Part shown: positions 16,382-25,169 of the stretch, piece by piece
Layout: the number at the start of each line of letters is the position of its first letter
How positions within the stretch are numbered: position 1 is the first letter of the stretch
Assembly (NCBI GenBank): GCA_019973575.1
Contig: BPUI01000001.1
Location: forward strand, 992,001-1,056,000
Length of the DNA stretch: 64,000 nucleotides
Source of the DNA: Gemmatimonadetes bacterium T265
GTDB taxonomy: Bacteria; Gemmatimonadota; Gemmatimonadetes; Gemmatimonadales; Gemmatimonadaceae
Direction: 5' to 3'
Position numbers and translations under genes: made by a program
Notes under the pieces: model-generated
What the model was told of the DNA's origin: nothing
What the model saw: the letters and a program-made list of their open reading frames with translations, nothing else
Databases searched by the model: none

Positions 16382-18181
16382 ATGCCCACGTTCGCCGCGC
16401 GTTCCCTCTCCGTCGACGCGTTCCCGCCCGACCGCCCGGCCCGCGTGGTCCCGGGCTCGCCGGCCGCGGCGCGCGACGCCCGCCGCGTGGCGCGCTGGAT
16501 CGCGGGCGGGGCGATGGTCGCGATGCTCGCCGCCGCGCCGTACCGCGCGTTCGAACTGGACCGGTTTTTCGTCCCGAAGGAAATCGTCCTGCTGCTCGTC
16601 GCCGCGGGCGCGTGCTGGATGACGGGGACACTCCTCCAGGACGACGGCTCGGACCTCGGTCAGCGCCGCGGCCCCGCGCTCGAGCGGCTCGTCGACGTCG
16701 CGCTCGCCGCCTACCTGGTCGGGAGTGTGGCGAGCGCGGTGCTGGCGCCGAGTGGGTGGCTGGCCGCGCGGGCACTGGCGATCACGGGGGCGGGCGCGGG
16801 ATTGTTCTGGGCGGCGCGGGCGGCCGCCGGGCGCGGCGCGGCGCGTCCGATCCTCGGCGCGCTCGTGGCGGCCGTGGCGCTCGCCGCGGCGACCGCGCTG
16901 CTGCAGGCGTACGGCGTGCGGTCGGACTACTTCAGCGTGAACCGCGCGCCGGGCGGCACGTTTGGCAACCGGAACTTCGTCGCCCACCTCTGCGCGATCG
17001 GACTTCCGCTCGCGGCGTATGCGGCGTTGCACGTGCGGCGCTTCGTCGCCGCGCTCGGGGCGGTGCTCACCATCCTCGCGCTCGGGGCGATGCTCGTGCT
17101 GTCGCGCAGCCGCGGCGCGTGGATCGCGGGGGCGGTCGCGGGCGTGCCGTTCGCGATCGGCCTTCTGCGGGCCGTGGTGCTCGCGCGCGCGCAGGGCGCG
17201 GCCGGCGCACCCGGACGCTGGCGCCCGCGGCCCGGGCGCGTCGCGCTCCTGCTCCTGGCCCTCGGGTTGGGCACGGCGGCCGCGGTCAGCCTCCCGAACG
17301 CGCTCGACTGGCGGAGCGACTCGCCCTACCTCGACTCGGTCAAGGGTGTCGTGGACTATAAGGGGGGCAGCGGGCGCGGGCGCCTCGAGCAGTGGCGGAA
17401 CTCGGTGCGCCTGCTGGCCGCGGACCCGGTGCTCGGCGTCGGCCCGGGCAACTGGTCGGTGCGCTATCCCGTAGTCGCGCCCGCGGGCGACCCGTCGCTC
17501 ACCGAGGACCGGACGACGGCGAACCCGTGGCCGAGCAGCGACCCGGTGGCGGTCGGGAGCGAGCGGGGGGTGCTGGGGCTGCTCGCGCTCGGGCTGGTCG
17601 CCGTCGGGCTGCTGCTGACGGCGCATCGCGCGGTGTGGGGCGCGGCCGCGGCCGACGTGCAGGCGGGGCGGGCGCCGGACGCCGCCGCGCGCGCACTCGC
17701 CGGGGGCGCGCTCGGCGGGGTGCTCGCGGCGACGCTCGTCGCGGGCGCGTTCGACGCGGTGCTGCTGCTCGCCGCGCCGACGATCGTCGTGTGGCCGGCG
17801 CTCGGGGCGCTCTCGGCGCTCGCGGCCGACGGCGGGGCGCGGTCGGCCGGGGATGGCAGACGACGGGGGCTCGCACGCCCCGCGGTCGCGCGCCCCGCGG
17901 TGGCACGCGCGGGGGCGGGGGTGCTCGCGCTCGGGGCGGCGCTGGCAGTGGGGCGCGCGGCGGCGATGCCGCTCTACGAGGAAGGCGGCGCGGCCGGGGT
18001 CCGGCTCGCGGCGCGGCTCGCGCCGGGCGATTACCGCGTCCGGCTGCGGGCCGCGACGCTCGCCCTCGGCCGCGGGGACTGCGCGGACGCGCGCGCGCAC
18101 GCGGAGGCGGCGCACACGCTCGCGCCGACCGCGGGGGCGCCGCGGCGCGTGCTCGCGGCGTGCGCGCGGCGGGGACGTTAG
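16382..18181 (+). CDS. O-antigen ligase/polymerase-like membrane protein (Wzy/WaaL type)
   Basis: 599 residues from the ATG at 16382. About eleven hydrophobic helices span residues 40-500. Family blocks are APGGTFGNRNFVAHLCAIGLPL and LVLSRSRGAWIAG, with a large periplasmic loop (LPNALDWRSDSPYLDSVKGV... GRLEQWRNSVRLLAADPVLGVGPGNW) that holds the usual Arg/Gly-rich signature. The last 80 residues form a TPR-like soluble tail (RLRAATLALGRGDCADARAHAEAA). Such proteins join or polymerise polyprenyl-linked glycans at the inner membrane. No sugar-transferase genes are adjacent, so its glycan is unknown. Confidence 0.82.
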   Translation: MPTFAARSLSVDAFPPDRPARVVPGSPAAARDARRVARWIAGGAMVAMLAAAPYRAFELDRFFVPKEIVLLLVAAGACWMTGTLLQDDGSDLGQRRGPALERLVDVALAAYLVGSVASAVLAPSGWLAARALAITGAGAGLFWAARAAAGRGAARPILGALVAAVALAAATALLQAYGVRSDYFSVNRAPGGTFGNRNFVAHLCAIGLPLAAYAALHVRRFVAALGAVLTILALGAMLVLSRSRGAWIAGAVAGVPFAIGLLRAVVLARAQGAAGAPGRWRPRPGRVALLLLALGLGTAAAVSLPNALDWRSDSPYLDSVKGVVDYKGGSGRGRLEQWRNSVRLLAADPVLGVGPGNWSVRYPVVAPAGDPSLTEDRTTANPWPSSDPVAVGSERGVLGLLALGLVAVGLLLTAHRAVWGAAAADVQAGRAPDAAARALAGGALGGVLAATLVAGAFDAVLLLAAPTIVVWPALGALSALAADGGARSAGDGRRRGLARPAVARPAVARAGAGVLALGAALAVGRAAAMPLYEEGGAAGVRLAARLAPGDYRVRLRAATLALGRGDCADARAHAEAAHTLAPTAGAPRRVLAACARRGR

Positions 18182-18312
18182 GCGCGACGCGGCCGTCGGG
18201 GGACGCGCGCGGTCCGACGTCGGCCGGTCCAGCGGGTACATTCGGCGTCGTGCGGGCGGTCGAGGTCGACGTGCCCGCGCGCCCGATCCGCCACCCTCCG
18301 GAGGACGCCCAC

Positions 18313-19203
18313 ATGTGGACCCGCCGCATTTCGTGCCTAACTTTCGCCGGCGCGCTGGTGCTCGGCACGACCGACTGCCGCCCGCGCGACGCCGCCGCCG
18401 CGTCGCGCGCGCCCGGCGACTTCCGCGCGCCGCTCGGCGTGCAGCTGTGGAGCTACCGCGCGCAGGCGCAGGCCGACCTCCCGGCGGCGCTGGCGACGGT
18501 TCGCCGCGCGGGCTTCACGCACGTCGAGACGGCGGGGCTCTACGGGATGTCCGCGCCGCAGTTCGCGCAGACGCTCCGCGCCGCCGGCCTGCACGCCACC
18601 TCGATGCACGTCTCGTACGACGCGCTCAAGCAGCACCCGGAGAGCGTGATCGCGGACGCGAAGGGCCTCGGCGCGCGTTACGTGGGGATCGCCTGGTACC
18701 CGCACGACTCCGCGGGCTTTACCGAGGCCAACGCCCGTCAGGCCGTTCAGGATTTCAACGCATTCGGGCGCACGCTCAAGGCGGCGGGGCTCACCTTCTT
18801 CTACCACAACCACGGCTACGAGCCGGTCCCCCACGGCGACGGCACGCTGCTGGATCTGCTCATCCAGCAGACCGACCCGGCGCTCGTCGCCTTCGAGATG
18901 GACGTGCTCTGGACGTGGCTGCCGAACCAGGACCCGGTGGGGCTGATCCGCAAGTACCCGGGCCGCTTCAAGCTCATGCACATCAAGGACATGCAGCCTG
19001 GCGTCGCGCGCGGCTCGCTCGCCGGCGGGCTGCCGGCCGACCAGCAGGCGGTGATCGGGCGTGGGCAGGTGGACTGGCCCGCGCTGCTCAAGGTGGCGCA
19101 GCAGGACGGGATGGCGGAATACTACGTCGAGGACGAGACGCCGGACCCCGTCCGCAACGCCCCGCAGAGCGTCGCGTACCTCACAACGCTCCGGTACCGC
19201 TAA
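18313..19203 (+). CDS. Secreted TIM-barrel sugar isomerase/epimerase-like protein
   Basis: 296 residues. The ATG at 18313 starts a signal sequence (ISCLTFAGALVLGTTDC) that may be a lipobox ending at Cys22. The mature part opens LGVQLWSYRAQAQADL and has AGFTHVETAGLYG, MHVSYDALKQHPESV, YHNHGYEP, VAFEMDVLWTW, LMHIKDMQPG and YYVEDETPDP, the metal-ligand pattern (Glu, Asp/His, Glu) of xylose-isomerase-like TIM barrels. Homologous exported proteins act on sugars or keto-sugars. A -10-like TACATT lies at 18237-18242. It stands alone; no sugar operon adjoins it. Confidence 0.85.
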   Translation: MWTRRISCLTFAGALVLGTTDCRPRDAAAASRAPGDFRAPLGVQLWSYRAQAQADLPAALATVRRAGFTHVETAGLYGMSAPQFAQTLRAAGLHATSMHVSYDALKQHPESVIADAKGLGARYVGIAWYPHDSAGFTEANARQAVQDFNAFGRTLKAAGLTFFYHNHGYEPVPHGDGTLLDLLIQQTDPALVAFEMDVLWTWLPNQDPVGLIRKYPGRFKLMHIKDMQPGVARGSLAGGLPADQQAVIGRGQVDWPALLKVAQQDGMAEYYVEDETPDPVRNAPQSVAYLTTLRYR

Positions 19204-19246
19204 GAAGGCGGCAGAGCGGCTTGGGAGCCGTTGCGTGGGGCGCGGT

Positions 19247-22200
19247 ATGGCGTCCGTGCCACAGACGCGCCCGCTGTTACCGCGTCCCTACCTCGCTCCC
19301 CGCCCACCGCACGCGCTCGTGACGTCCCGAGCTTCCACCCCCGTCGCGCTGCCCGGCGCCGCCCCGCTCACACGTCCCGAGCGACTGGACGCCGTGCGCG
19401 CGACCGGCGTCCCGGACGCGCCCGCCGACGCCGCACTCGATCGCCTCGCTCGACTCACCGCGCGCGTGCTCGGCGCGCCGACCGCGCTCGTCTCGCTCGT
19501 CGACGCGGACCGGCAGGTCTTCGGCGGATGCGTCGGGCTGGCCGAGCCGTGGGCGACGGCGCGCGAGACCCCGCTCTCGCACTCGTTCTGTGAGCACGTC
19601 GTGACGACCGGGGCGCCGTTCGTGGTCACGGACGCCCGCGAGGACCCGCGCGTGTGCGACAACCTCGCGATTCCGGAGTTGGGGGTGGTGGCCTACGCCG
19701 GGGCGCCCCTGGTCACGGCGGACGGCGAGGTGCTCGGGAGTTTGTGCGTGATCGACGGCGCGCCGCGCGCCTGGACGCCCGCCGAGCTCGCCACGCTGGA
19801 GGACCTCGCCCAGGGAGCCGCGGCCGAGCTGGCGTTGCGTGCCACGACGCGTCGCCTCGACGCCCAACGGGCCGCGCTCGGCGGGCTGTTGGACCACACC
19901 GAGGAACTCGCCTGCTGCACGAGCGCCGACGGCCGCTTCACCCTCGTCAACGCCGCGTGGCAGCGGACGCTCGGGTACTCGGCGGCTGAAGCCGCGCAGC
20001 TCGATCCGCTCGATCTCGTCGCGCCCGAGGACCAGGGACGGTACCGGGCCGTCGCGCGCCAACTGCGCCGCGGCGAGTCGGTCGTCGACTTCGAGGCGGT
20101 GCTCATCGCGCGGGACGGGGCCCGGGTCGCGTGCCGCGGGTGGGCGGTCCCCGAGATGGCGCCCGGCGCGGACGGCGTTTCCGTTTACGGCGGCGCACGG
20201 GTCGGATTCCGCGACGTCACGGCCGAGCGCCGGGCGGAGGCGGCGCGGGCGCGGCTCGCGGCCGCCCTCGACACCTCTCCCGATTTCGCGGCGCTCGTCG
20301 GGCCGAAGAGCACGCTCGTCTACATCAATCGCGCCGGTCGCCGTCTGGTCGGGCTTCCGGAGGACGCCGACCTCGCCGCGATCACGATGGGCGACCTGCA
20401 CCCGCCTCTCGAACACGCGCGCATCCTGCGTGAGGCGGTCCCGGCGGCGCGACGCGACGGCGCGTGGTCGGGCGACTCCGTGTTGCTCGGCTCTGGCGGC
20501 GAGCGGGTGCCGGTTTCGATCACGATGGTCCCGCACCTCGCGCCCGCGGGGACCGAGGGCGTGGGCCCTCCGCTCGTGTTCTCCGTCGTCGCGCGTGACG
20601 TGCGGGAGCGCGTTCGCGCGGAGGCCGCGCTCCGGGCCAGCGAGGCGCGCGCGCGGCAGGCGGAGGCGCGGTTTCGGGCCGCGCTCCACGCCGCGCCCGA
20701 CGCGGGGTACCTGCTGGAAGTGGAGCGCGACCCCGCGGGGCACGTCGTCGACTTCACCTTCGTCGAGGTGAACGCGGCCGGCGGGGCGCTGTACGGGATG
20801 CCTCCGGACGATCTGGTGGGGCACTCGCTCGGTACGCTGTTCCCCGTGGCACACGAAGTCGGCTCGTCGTTCCAGCTTTTCCGCACGGCTGCCGAATGCG
20901 GGACGGGGTACGAGGGCGAGTACCAGACGCGCGACCCCCGTGCGACGACGGCGTGGTTGTGGCTCCAGGTCGTGCCGATCCGGGTCGGCGACGACGCCGT
21001 GACCGGGCTCGCGGTGACTGCGCGCGACATCACGGCCCGGAAGCGCGCGGAGAGCGAGTCGCGGCTCCTGCACGAGGTCACGGTGGCCCTCGCCACCGCC
21101 GCTGACGCGGACGACGCGCTCACCGCCGCCCTCGGCGCGATGTGCCGAGCGGCGGCCATGCCGTACGGCGAGGTGTGGACGCCGGACCCGTCGGCCGGAT
21201 CGCCCGACGTTGCGCGGTTCGTGCGCGGGCCGGCGACGTACGACCCGGGCGACGCGCGGCTCGCGCGGTTCGCGGCCGAGAGCTGTGCCTTCACGTTCCC
21301 GTCGGGGTCGGGGATGCCGGGCCGCGCCGCGGCCGAGCGGACGCCGGTGTGGCTGCCCGACCTGAGCGCGCCGGACGCGGACTACGCGCGTGCGGCACTC
21401 GCGCGCCGGGCGGGGCTGTGCACCGGGCTGGCGGTGCCGGTGGTCGCGGACGGTGCGGTCGTGGCCGTACTGGCGTTCCACGCGCGCCGCGCCGAGGCGT
21501 TCGACGCCGCCGTGCGCGCGCTCCTCGCCGCGGTCGGCGCGCAGGCGGGGGCCGCCGTGCGCCGACTGCAGGCCGAGGCGGCGCTCCGGGAGCGGGCGGC
21601 CGAGCTGCGCCTCACGCAGGACGCGGGCGGGCTGCGCGGCTGGACGCTCGACTTCGCGGCCGACGTGCTGCGGCTCGCCCCGGGCACGCATCAAGTCGTC
21701 GCGTTCGACGCGGCGGGCGGCCGTCTGCCTAACGACTTCGAGCCTAACGGCCGAGGGTCGTACGCGGCGGACGTCGTCCCCGGCGCCGTCGCGCGCGCCG
21801 CGATCCACCCGGACGACCGGGCGCGGGCGCAGGCGGACCTCGCGGCCGCGTGCGCCGACCCCGACGGGCACTACACGTCCACGTACCGGGCGGCGGGGCC
21901 GGACGGGAGCATGCGGTGGGTGCGCGCCACCGGCCGCGTCGAGCGCGACGGCGCGGGGCAGGCGCGCTGGCTGCGCGGCGTGAGCGTGGACGTGACCGAG
22001 GAGCGGGCGTTGCGCGATCGGGCCGAACGCTCCGAAGCGGAGCTCCGCGCGCTGTTCGCCGCGATGCGTGACGTCGTGCTCGTGCTCGACGCCGACGGCA
22101 CCTACGTCGAGGTCGTGCCGACCGCCCCGGACCTGCTTTACCAGCCGGCGCCCACGATGCTGGGGCGCCGGATGCAGGACGTGCTGCCGGCTGCGGACGC

Positions 22201-22918
22201 CGACCCGCTGCTGGCGGTCATCCGGCGGGTGCTCGCGACCCGCACCCCGGAGGCGGTCGAGTACGCGTTGGACCGCGGGGGCGCGGGGCGGACGTGGTTC
22301 GCCGCGATCGTGTCGCCCCTGGACGCGGGCGACGCGGGCCGGGGCGGGCCGGGGCAGGTGCTCTGGGTGGCGCGCGACGTGAGCGCGCAGAAGCGCGCCG
22401 AGCAGGCGCTGCGCGAGCTGAGCACGCAGGACGAGCTGACCGGGCTGCTCAACCGCCGCGGCTTCCGGCCGCTCGTGGAGCAGTCACTGAAGGTGTCGCG
22501 GCGGTCGGGGCAGCGGAACGCCTTGCTGTACCTCGACCTGGACGGGTTCAAGCCGATCAACGACACGTACGGGCACGCGGCGGGCGACGCCGCGCTGCAG
22601 GCGGTCGCCCGCCTGCTGCGCACCACGGTGCGCGAGGGCGACCTCGTCGCGCGGCTCGGCGGGGACGAGTTCGCCGTCTTCGCCGGGCGGCTCGCGCACC
22701 CCGGCGAGGGGCACGTCCTCACGGCCCGGCTGCAGGCGGCGCTGGCCGCGCACAACGCCGAGGCGGAGGCTGCGGGGCGGCCGTGGCGGATCGGGATGAG
22801 TGTGGGGGTGGGCGAGGCGGAGCCGGGGGACGACCTCGACGGGCTACTCGCGCGGGCCGACGCCGCGCTGTATGCGGTCAAAGTCGGCCGCCGGGCGGGC
22901 GCGCGGGGCGGACCCTAA
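19247..22918 (+). CDS. Multi-sensor diguanylate cyclase (GAF/PAS/GGDEF)
   Basis: 1223 residues if started at the ATG at 19247; a GTG at 19319 is an alternative. In order: GAF (about 45-190, with SLVDADRQVFGGC and SFCEHVV), PAS (215-330), PAS (335-460), PAS (470-600), GAF (610-790), PAS (800-920), PAS (930-1050) and GGDEF (1060-1155). The active site RLGGDEF is intact at about 1135, and REGD five residues before it matches the product-inhibition I-site. It should make c-di-GMP in response to several small-molecule or redox signals. No EAL domain, no membrane segment. It has no partner in the window. Confidence 0.92.
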   Translation: MASVPQTRPLLPRPYLAPRPPHALVTSRASTPVALPGAAPLTRPERLDAVRATGVPDAPADAALDRLARLTARVLGAPTALVSLVDADRQVFGGCVGLAEPWATARETPLSHSFCEHVVTTGAPFVVTDAREDPRVCDNLAIPELGVVAYAGAPLVTADGEVLGSLCVIDGAPRAWTPAELATLEDLAQGAAAELALRATTRRLDAQRAALGGLLDHTEELACCTSADGRFTLVNAAWQRTLGYSAAEAAQLDPLDLVAPEDQGRYRAVARQLRRGESVVDFEAVLIARDGARVACRGWAVPEMAPGADGVSVYGGARVGFRDVTAERRAEAARARLAAALDTSPDFAALVGPKSTLVYINRAGRRLVGLPEDADLAAITMGDLHPPLEHARILREAVPAARRDGAWSGDSVLLGSGGERVPVSITMVPHLAPAGTEGVGPPLVFSVVARDVRERVRAEAALRASEARARQAEARFRAALHAAPDAGYLLEVERDPAGHVVDFTFVEVNAAGGALYGMPPDDLVGHSLGTLFPVAHEVGSSFQLFRTAAECGTGYEGEYQTRDPRATTAWLWLQVVPIRVGDDAVTGLAVTARDITARKRAESESRLLHEVTVALATAADADDALTAALGAMCRAAAMPYGEVWTPDPSAGSPDVARFVRGPATYDPGDARLARFAAESCAFTFPSGSGMPGRAAAERTPVWLPDLSAPDADYARAALARRAGLCTGLAVPVVADGAVVAVLAFHARRAEAFDAAVRALLAAVGAQAGAAVRRLQAEAALRERAAELRLTQDAGGLRGWTLDFAADVLRLAPGTHQVVAFDAAGGRLPNDFEPNGRGSYAADVVPGAVARAAIHPDDRARAQADLAAACADPDGHYTSTYRAAGPDGSMRWVRATGRVERDGAGQARWLRGVSVDVTEERALRDRAERSEAELRALFAAMRDVVLVLDADGTYVEVVPTAPDLLYQPAPTMLGRRMQDVLPAADADPLLAVIRRVLATRTPEAVEYALDRGGAGRTWFAAIVSPLDAGDAGRGGPGQVLWVARDVSAQKRAEQALRELSTQDELTGLLNRRGFRPLVEQSLKVSRRSGQRNALLYLDLDGFKPINDTYGHAAGDAALQAVARLLRTTVREGDLVARLGGDEFAVFAGRLAHPGEGHVLTARLQAALAAHNAEAEAAGRPWRIGMSVGVGEAEPGDDLDGLLARADAALYAVKVGRRAGARGGP

Positions 22919-22920
22919 CG

Positions 22921-22938
22921 CGCCGGGGCACCCCGGCG
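22921..22938 (+). terminator. Hairpin after the diguanylate cyclase gene
   Basis: An 8-bp perfect stem (22921-22928 with 22931-22938) begins 2 nt after the stop codon. It has a short loop and no T-tract. Confidence 0.55.
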
Positions 22939-22959
22939 GCGGCCCGGGACGGCCGCGCG

Positions 22960-23154
22960 CTACGGTGCGCCGTGGGCTGATTCTCCCGGCCGGACGACCT
23001 GCGTCCAGCCGAGCTCGGTCCAGTCAAGCTCTTCCCGAACGCGCTGGAACGCGGCGTCTCCGATCGTGCCGTTGCCCCGCAGCCCGACGAGCCGCCGCGG
23101 CTGCGCTGCATAGCGCTGGCGCACGCACGCCGCCTCCCGGTCGACCGCGGCGGT
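22960..23154 (-). pseudogene. Degenerate C-terminal fragment resembling a Na+/H+ antiporter
   Basis: On the minus strand the frame reads AAVDREAACVRQRYAAQPRR then LVGLRGNGTIGDAAFQRVRE and ELDWTELGW. This follows the cytoplasmic tail of CPA1-type Na+/H+ antiporters, where a charged helix leads to an L-x2-L-R-x2-G-x-I-x-D-x3-R-x4-ELD-x-E pattern. No start codon, membrane part or in-frame upstream antiporter sequence exists, so it is a remnant. It sits beside the acquired-looking TetR/SDR pair. The match is by eye and short. Confidence 0.4.
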
Positions 23155-23312
23155 CATCGGCGCGAGACCAGACGCCAGACGGCGTCGGTCACTCGGCTTG
23201 GTCGTGCGCGATGGACGACAACCCGCCGGCGTTCTCGAGGTCGCGCGGGTGACGAGGCCCGCTTCGATCCGGAAGACGTGACGGGCCACCTCGTCAAGCA
23301 GCAGATGCCGGG

Positions 23313-23879
23313 TTAGTCGCTTTCGGCAACCAGTGCCTTCAGCTCGCGGAGGGCGAAGTCGAGACGCGCCCCGAGCCCCGGCCCCGGGTCGTTGAGCCAA
23401 GCGATTGTCGCGTGGACGAAGGCCGCCATGCCGGTCCGCGCCGCGAGCACCGCCCGCAGCTCCGCGACTCCGCGCGCCTGCAACGCGGCGGCCAGCGCGT
23501 CGGCCAGCGCGGCCGTTTTTGCTAGTTCGCGCTCGTGCAGCGCGGGCGTGTTGGCAATGACCTCCTGTCGTGGCTCCGAGAACGGCCGGTTGGCTTCGAG
23601 CGCCGGCTGCACCGACCGGAACGCCCGGAAGAGCGTGTCGAGGGGGCCGAGTCCCCCGGGCGCGTCGGCGATTGCGGCCGTTAGTGCTGCGCGCAGCGTG
23701 GTCTCGCCGTCGAACAGGACCTCCCGCTTATCCGGGAAGTACCGAAAGAAGGTCCGCTCCGTGACGCCGGCGCGCGCGGCGATCTCGGCGGCCGTGGTCC
23801 GGTCGTACCCTCGCTCGCGAAACAGCTCCAGCGCCGTCCGCTGCAGACGCACGCGCACGCCATCCTCGGTTCTCACCAC
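23313..23879 (-). CDS. TetR-family repressor
   Basis: 188 residues from a GTG at 23879 (a second GTG follows at once). The N-terminal helix-turn-helix is typical: FRERGYDRTTAAEIAARAGVTERTFFRYF, given here in part as AAEIAARAGVTERTFFRYF. The rest is an all-helical ligand domain with a Pro/Gly-rich loop, ending LDFALRELKAL. It is divergent from an SDR gene, and two near-identical palindromes fill the gap, so it very likely represses both. None of the window-wide GTTAGGC motifs occurs in this gene or its partner, in keeping with recent acquisition. Confidence 0.92.
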   Translation of the reverse strand: MVRTEDGVRVRLQRTALELFRERGYDRTTAAEIAARAGVTERTFFRYFPDKREVLFDGETTLRAALTAAIADAPGGLGPLDTLFRAFRSVQPALEANRPFSEPRQEVIANTPALHERELAKTAALADALAAALQARGVAELRAVLAARTGMAAFVHATIAWLNDPGPGLGARLDFALRELKALVAESD

Positions 23880-23897
23880 CAGAATGCCAGTTGCTGT

Positions 23898-23937
23898 TGT
23901 CAGCGACTGACAGATTGACTATTGTCAGCCACTGACA
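23898..23937. promoter_or_regulatory. Tandem TetR operators in the divergent promoter
   Basis: Two palindromes with TGTCAG/CTGACA half-sites around a 3-nt centre lie at 23898-23912 (centre CGA) and 23923-23937 (centre CCA). Their centres are 25 bp apart. TTGACT between them (23915-23920) could be a -35 for the SDR gene. The arrangement points to autoregulation and control of the divergent gene. Confidence 0.8.
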
Positions 23938-23979
23938 CGACGGTAGCCCGTTTCCACCAGTATTGGCGCGGAGGGTAGC

Positions 23980-24870
23980 ATGCGTGTGTTTCTGACGGGA
24001 GCGAACGGCTGGATCGGATCGGCGATCGCTCGCGAGTTGCTCGACGCGGGTCACTCGGTGGTCGGCCTGGTGCGCTCGAACGACAAGACCGAGGCGCTGA
24101 CGGCCGCCGGCATCACGCCGCTCGTCGGCTCGCTCACCAATCTGGACGTAATCCGGGAGGGGGCCAGCAACGCCGACGGAATCATCCACACGGCATTCGG
24201 TCTCGACATTTCCAAGATTGAAGAGCTGGCCAAGGAGGACCGCGAGGCGATCGAGACTTTCGGCGAAGTGTTCGCCGGCTCGGACCGGCCGATCGTCGTG
24301 ACGGGCGGGGTCGGCCTCGCACCTGCTGGAGAACGCTTCACGGAAGACGCACGGCCGCCCATCATCCCGAGCTTCCCGCGCGCGTCGGAACAGACGGCGT
24401 TCGCGCTCGCCGAGCGCGGGCTGCGGGCGTCCGTGGTGCGGAACCCGCGCTCGGTTCACGGGCAGGGGGAGAATCATGGCTTCGTTCCCATGCTCGCCAA
24501 AGTGGCCCGCGAGAAGGGTGTGTCCGCCTACGTCGGCGACGGGCAGAACCTCTGGCCGTCCGTGCACCGGCTCGACTCGGCGCGCGTGTACCGCCTCGCG
24601 CTCGAACGCGGGGCCCGGAACGAGGCCTTCCACGCCATCGCCGAGGAGGGTGTGCCCTACCGGCAGATCGCCGAGGCGATCGGCCGGCAGGTCGGCGTGC
24701 CCGCGACGTCGTTGACGCCCCGGGAGGCCGAGGCGCACTTCGGCGGCCTCGCCGTGTGGGTTGGGGGCAACGGCCCCGCTTCCAGCCAAAAGACCAGGGC
24801 GGCGCTCGGCTGGGAGCCGCGAGAGGTTGGCCTCATCGCGGATGCCGAGCGGCCGGACTACTCCAAGTAA
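23980..24870 (+). CDS. Atypical SDR-family NAD(P)-binding oxidoreductase
   Basis: 296 residues. The nucleotide motif [13 protein letters not shown] is at the N-terminus and the fold continues as an extended/atypical SDR ([33 protein letters not shown]). The canonical catalytic Tyr-x3-Lys is absent; the equivalent region reads [12 protein letters not shown], a feature of the NmrA-like or atypical SDR group. It is controlled, by inference, by the divergent TetR gene through the twin operators. Substrate is unknown; such pairs often handle toxic carbonyl or aromatic compounds. Confidence 0.85.
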   Translation: MRVFLTGANGWIGSAIARELLDAGHSVVGLVRSNDKTEALTAAGITPLVGSLTNLDVIREGASNADGIIHTAFGLDISKIEELAKEDREAIETFGEVFAGSDRPIVVTGGVGLAPAGERFTEDARPPIIPSFPRASEQTAFALAERGLRASVVRNPRSVHGQGENHGFVPMLAKVAREKGVSAYVGDGQNLWPSVHRLDSARVYRLALERGARNEAFHAIAEEGVPYRQIAEAIGRQVGVPATSLTPREAEAHFGGLAVWVGGNGPASSQKTRAALGWEPREVGLIADAERPDYSK

Positions 24871-24951
24871 CGCTTCGTTACCACGGGCAAGAAGCTGATC
24901 CTCTACCACGGGGCCAGCGATCCGCTGGAATCGCACCCTCTGCTGGAGTGA
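24871..24951 (+). pseudogene. 3' fragment resembling a tannase/feruloyl esterase gene
   Basis: Directly after the SDR stop codon, an open stretch reads RFVTTGKKLILYHGASDPLE and ends SHPLLE-stop. The block G-x-KLI-x-YHG-x-x-DP is the hallmark near the catalytic Asp of the tannase/feruloyl esterase family. There is no start codon, no body of the gene, and the next residues of the family (S/T-P) are changed. It looks like the cut end of an esterase gene left at an insertion or deletion boundary. Confidence 0.5.
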
Positions 24952-25124
24952 TCAGGCGATTCGACCCGCGTCCTCGACAAACGTCCTGGACCGTCGCATT
25001 GTGGGGTGAGCCGTGGGACGCGTGGTACGCGAGACGAAGCCGGACGCGGGGGCGGGAGGCCCGCGTGACACACTGGTGACGTGCGAGGGTCGGTGCTGCG
25101 GTGCTGGCGCCGGCCAGGCGATCC

Positions 25125-25130
25125 TACCTT
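25125..25130 (+). promoter_or_regulatory. Candidate -10 element TACCTT
   Basis: TACCTT lies 40 nt before the receptor start, inside a direct repeat of an 11-nt GC-rich unit (before and after it). It matches the TACNNT pattern also seen upstream of five other genes here. No clear -35 is seen. Confidence 0.3.
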
Positions 25131-25169
25131 GCTGGCGCCGGATCCTCTCACCCTCCCAGGACGACGTCC

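Noticed and set aside
19277-21871. An 864-codon open frame opposite the diguanylate cyclase gene
   Set aside because: Its Arg/Gly/Val composition mirrors the PAS/GAF coding strand, and the real gene has intact domains throughout.
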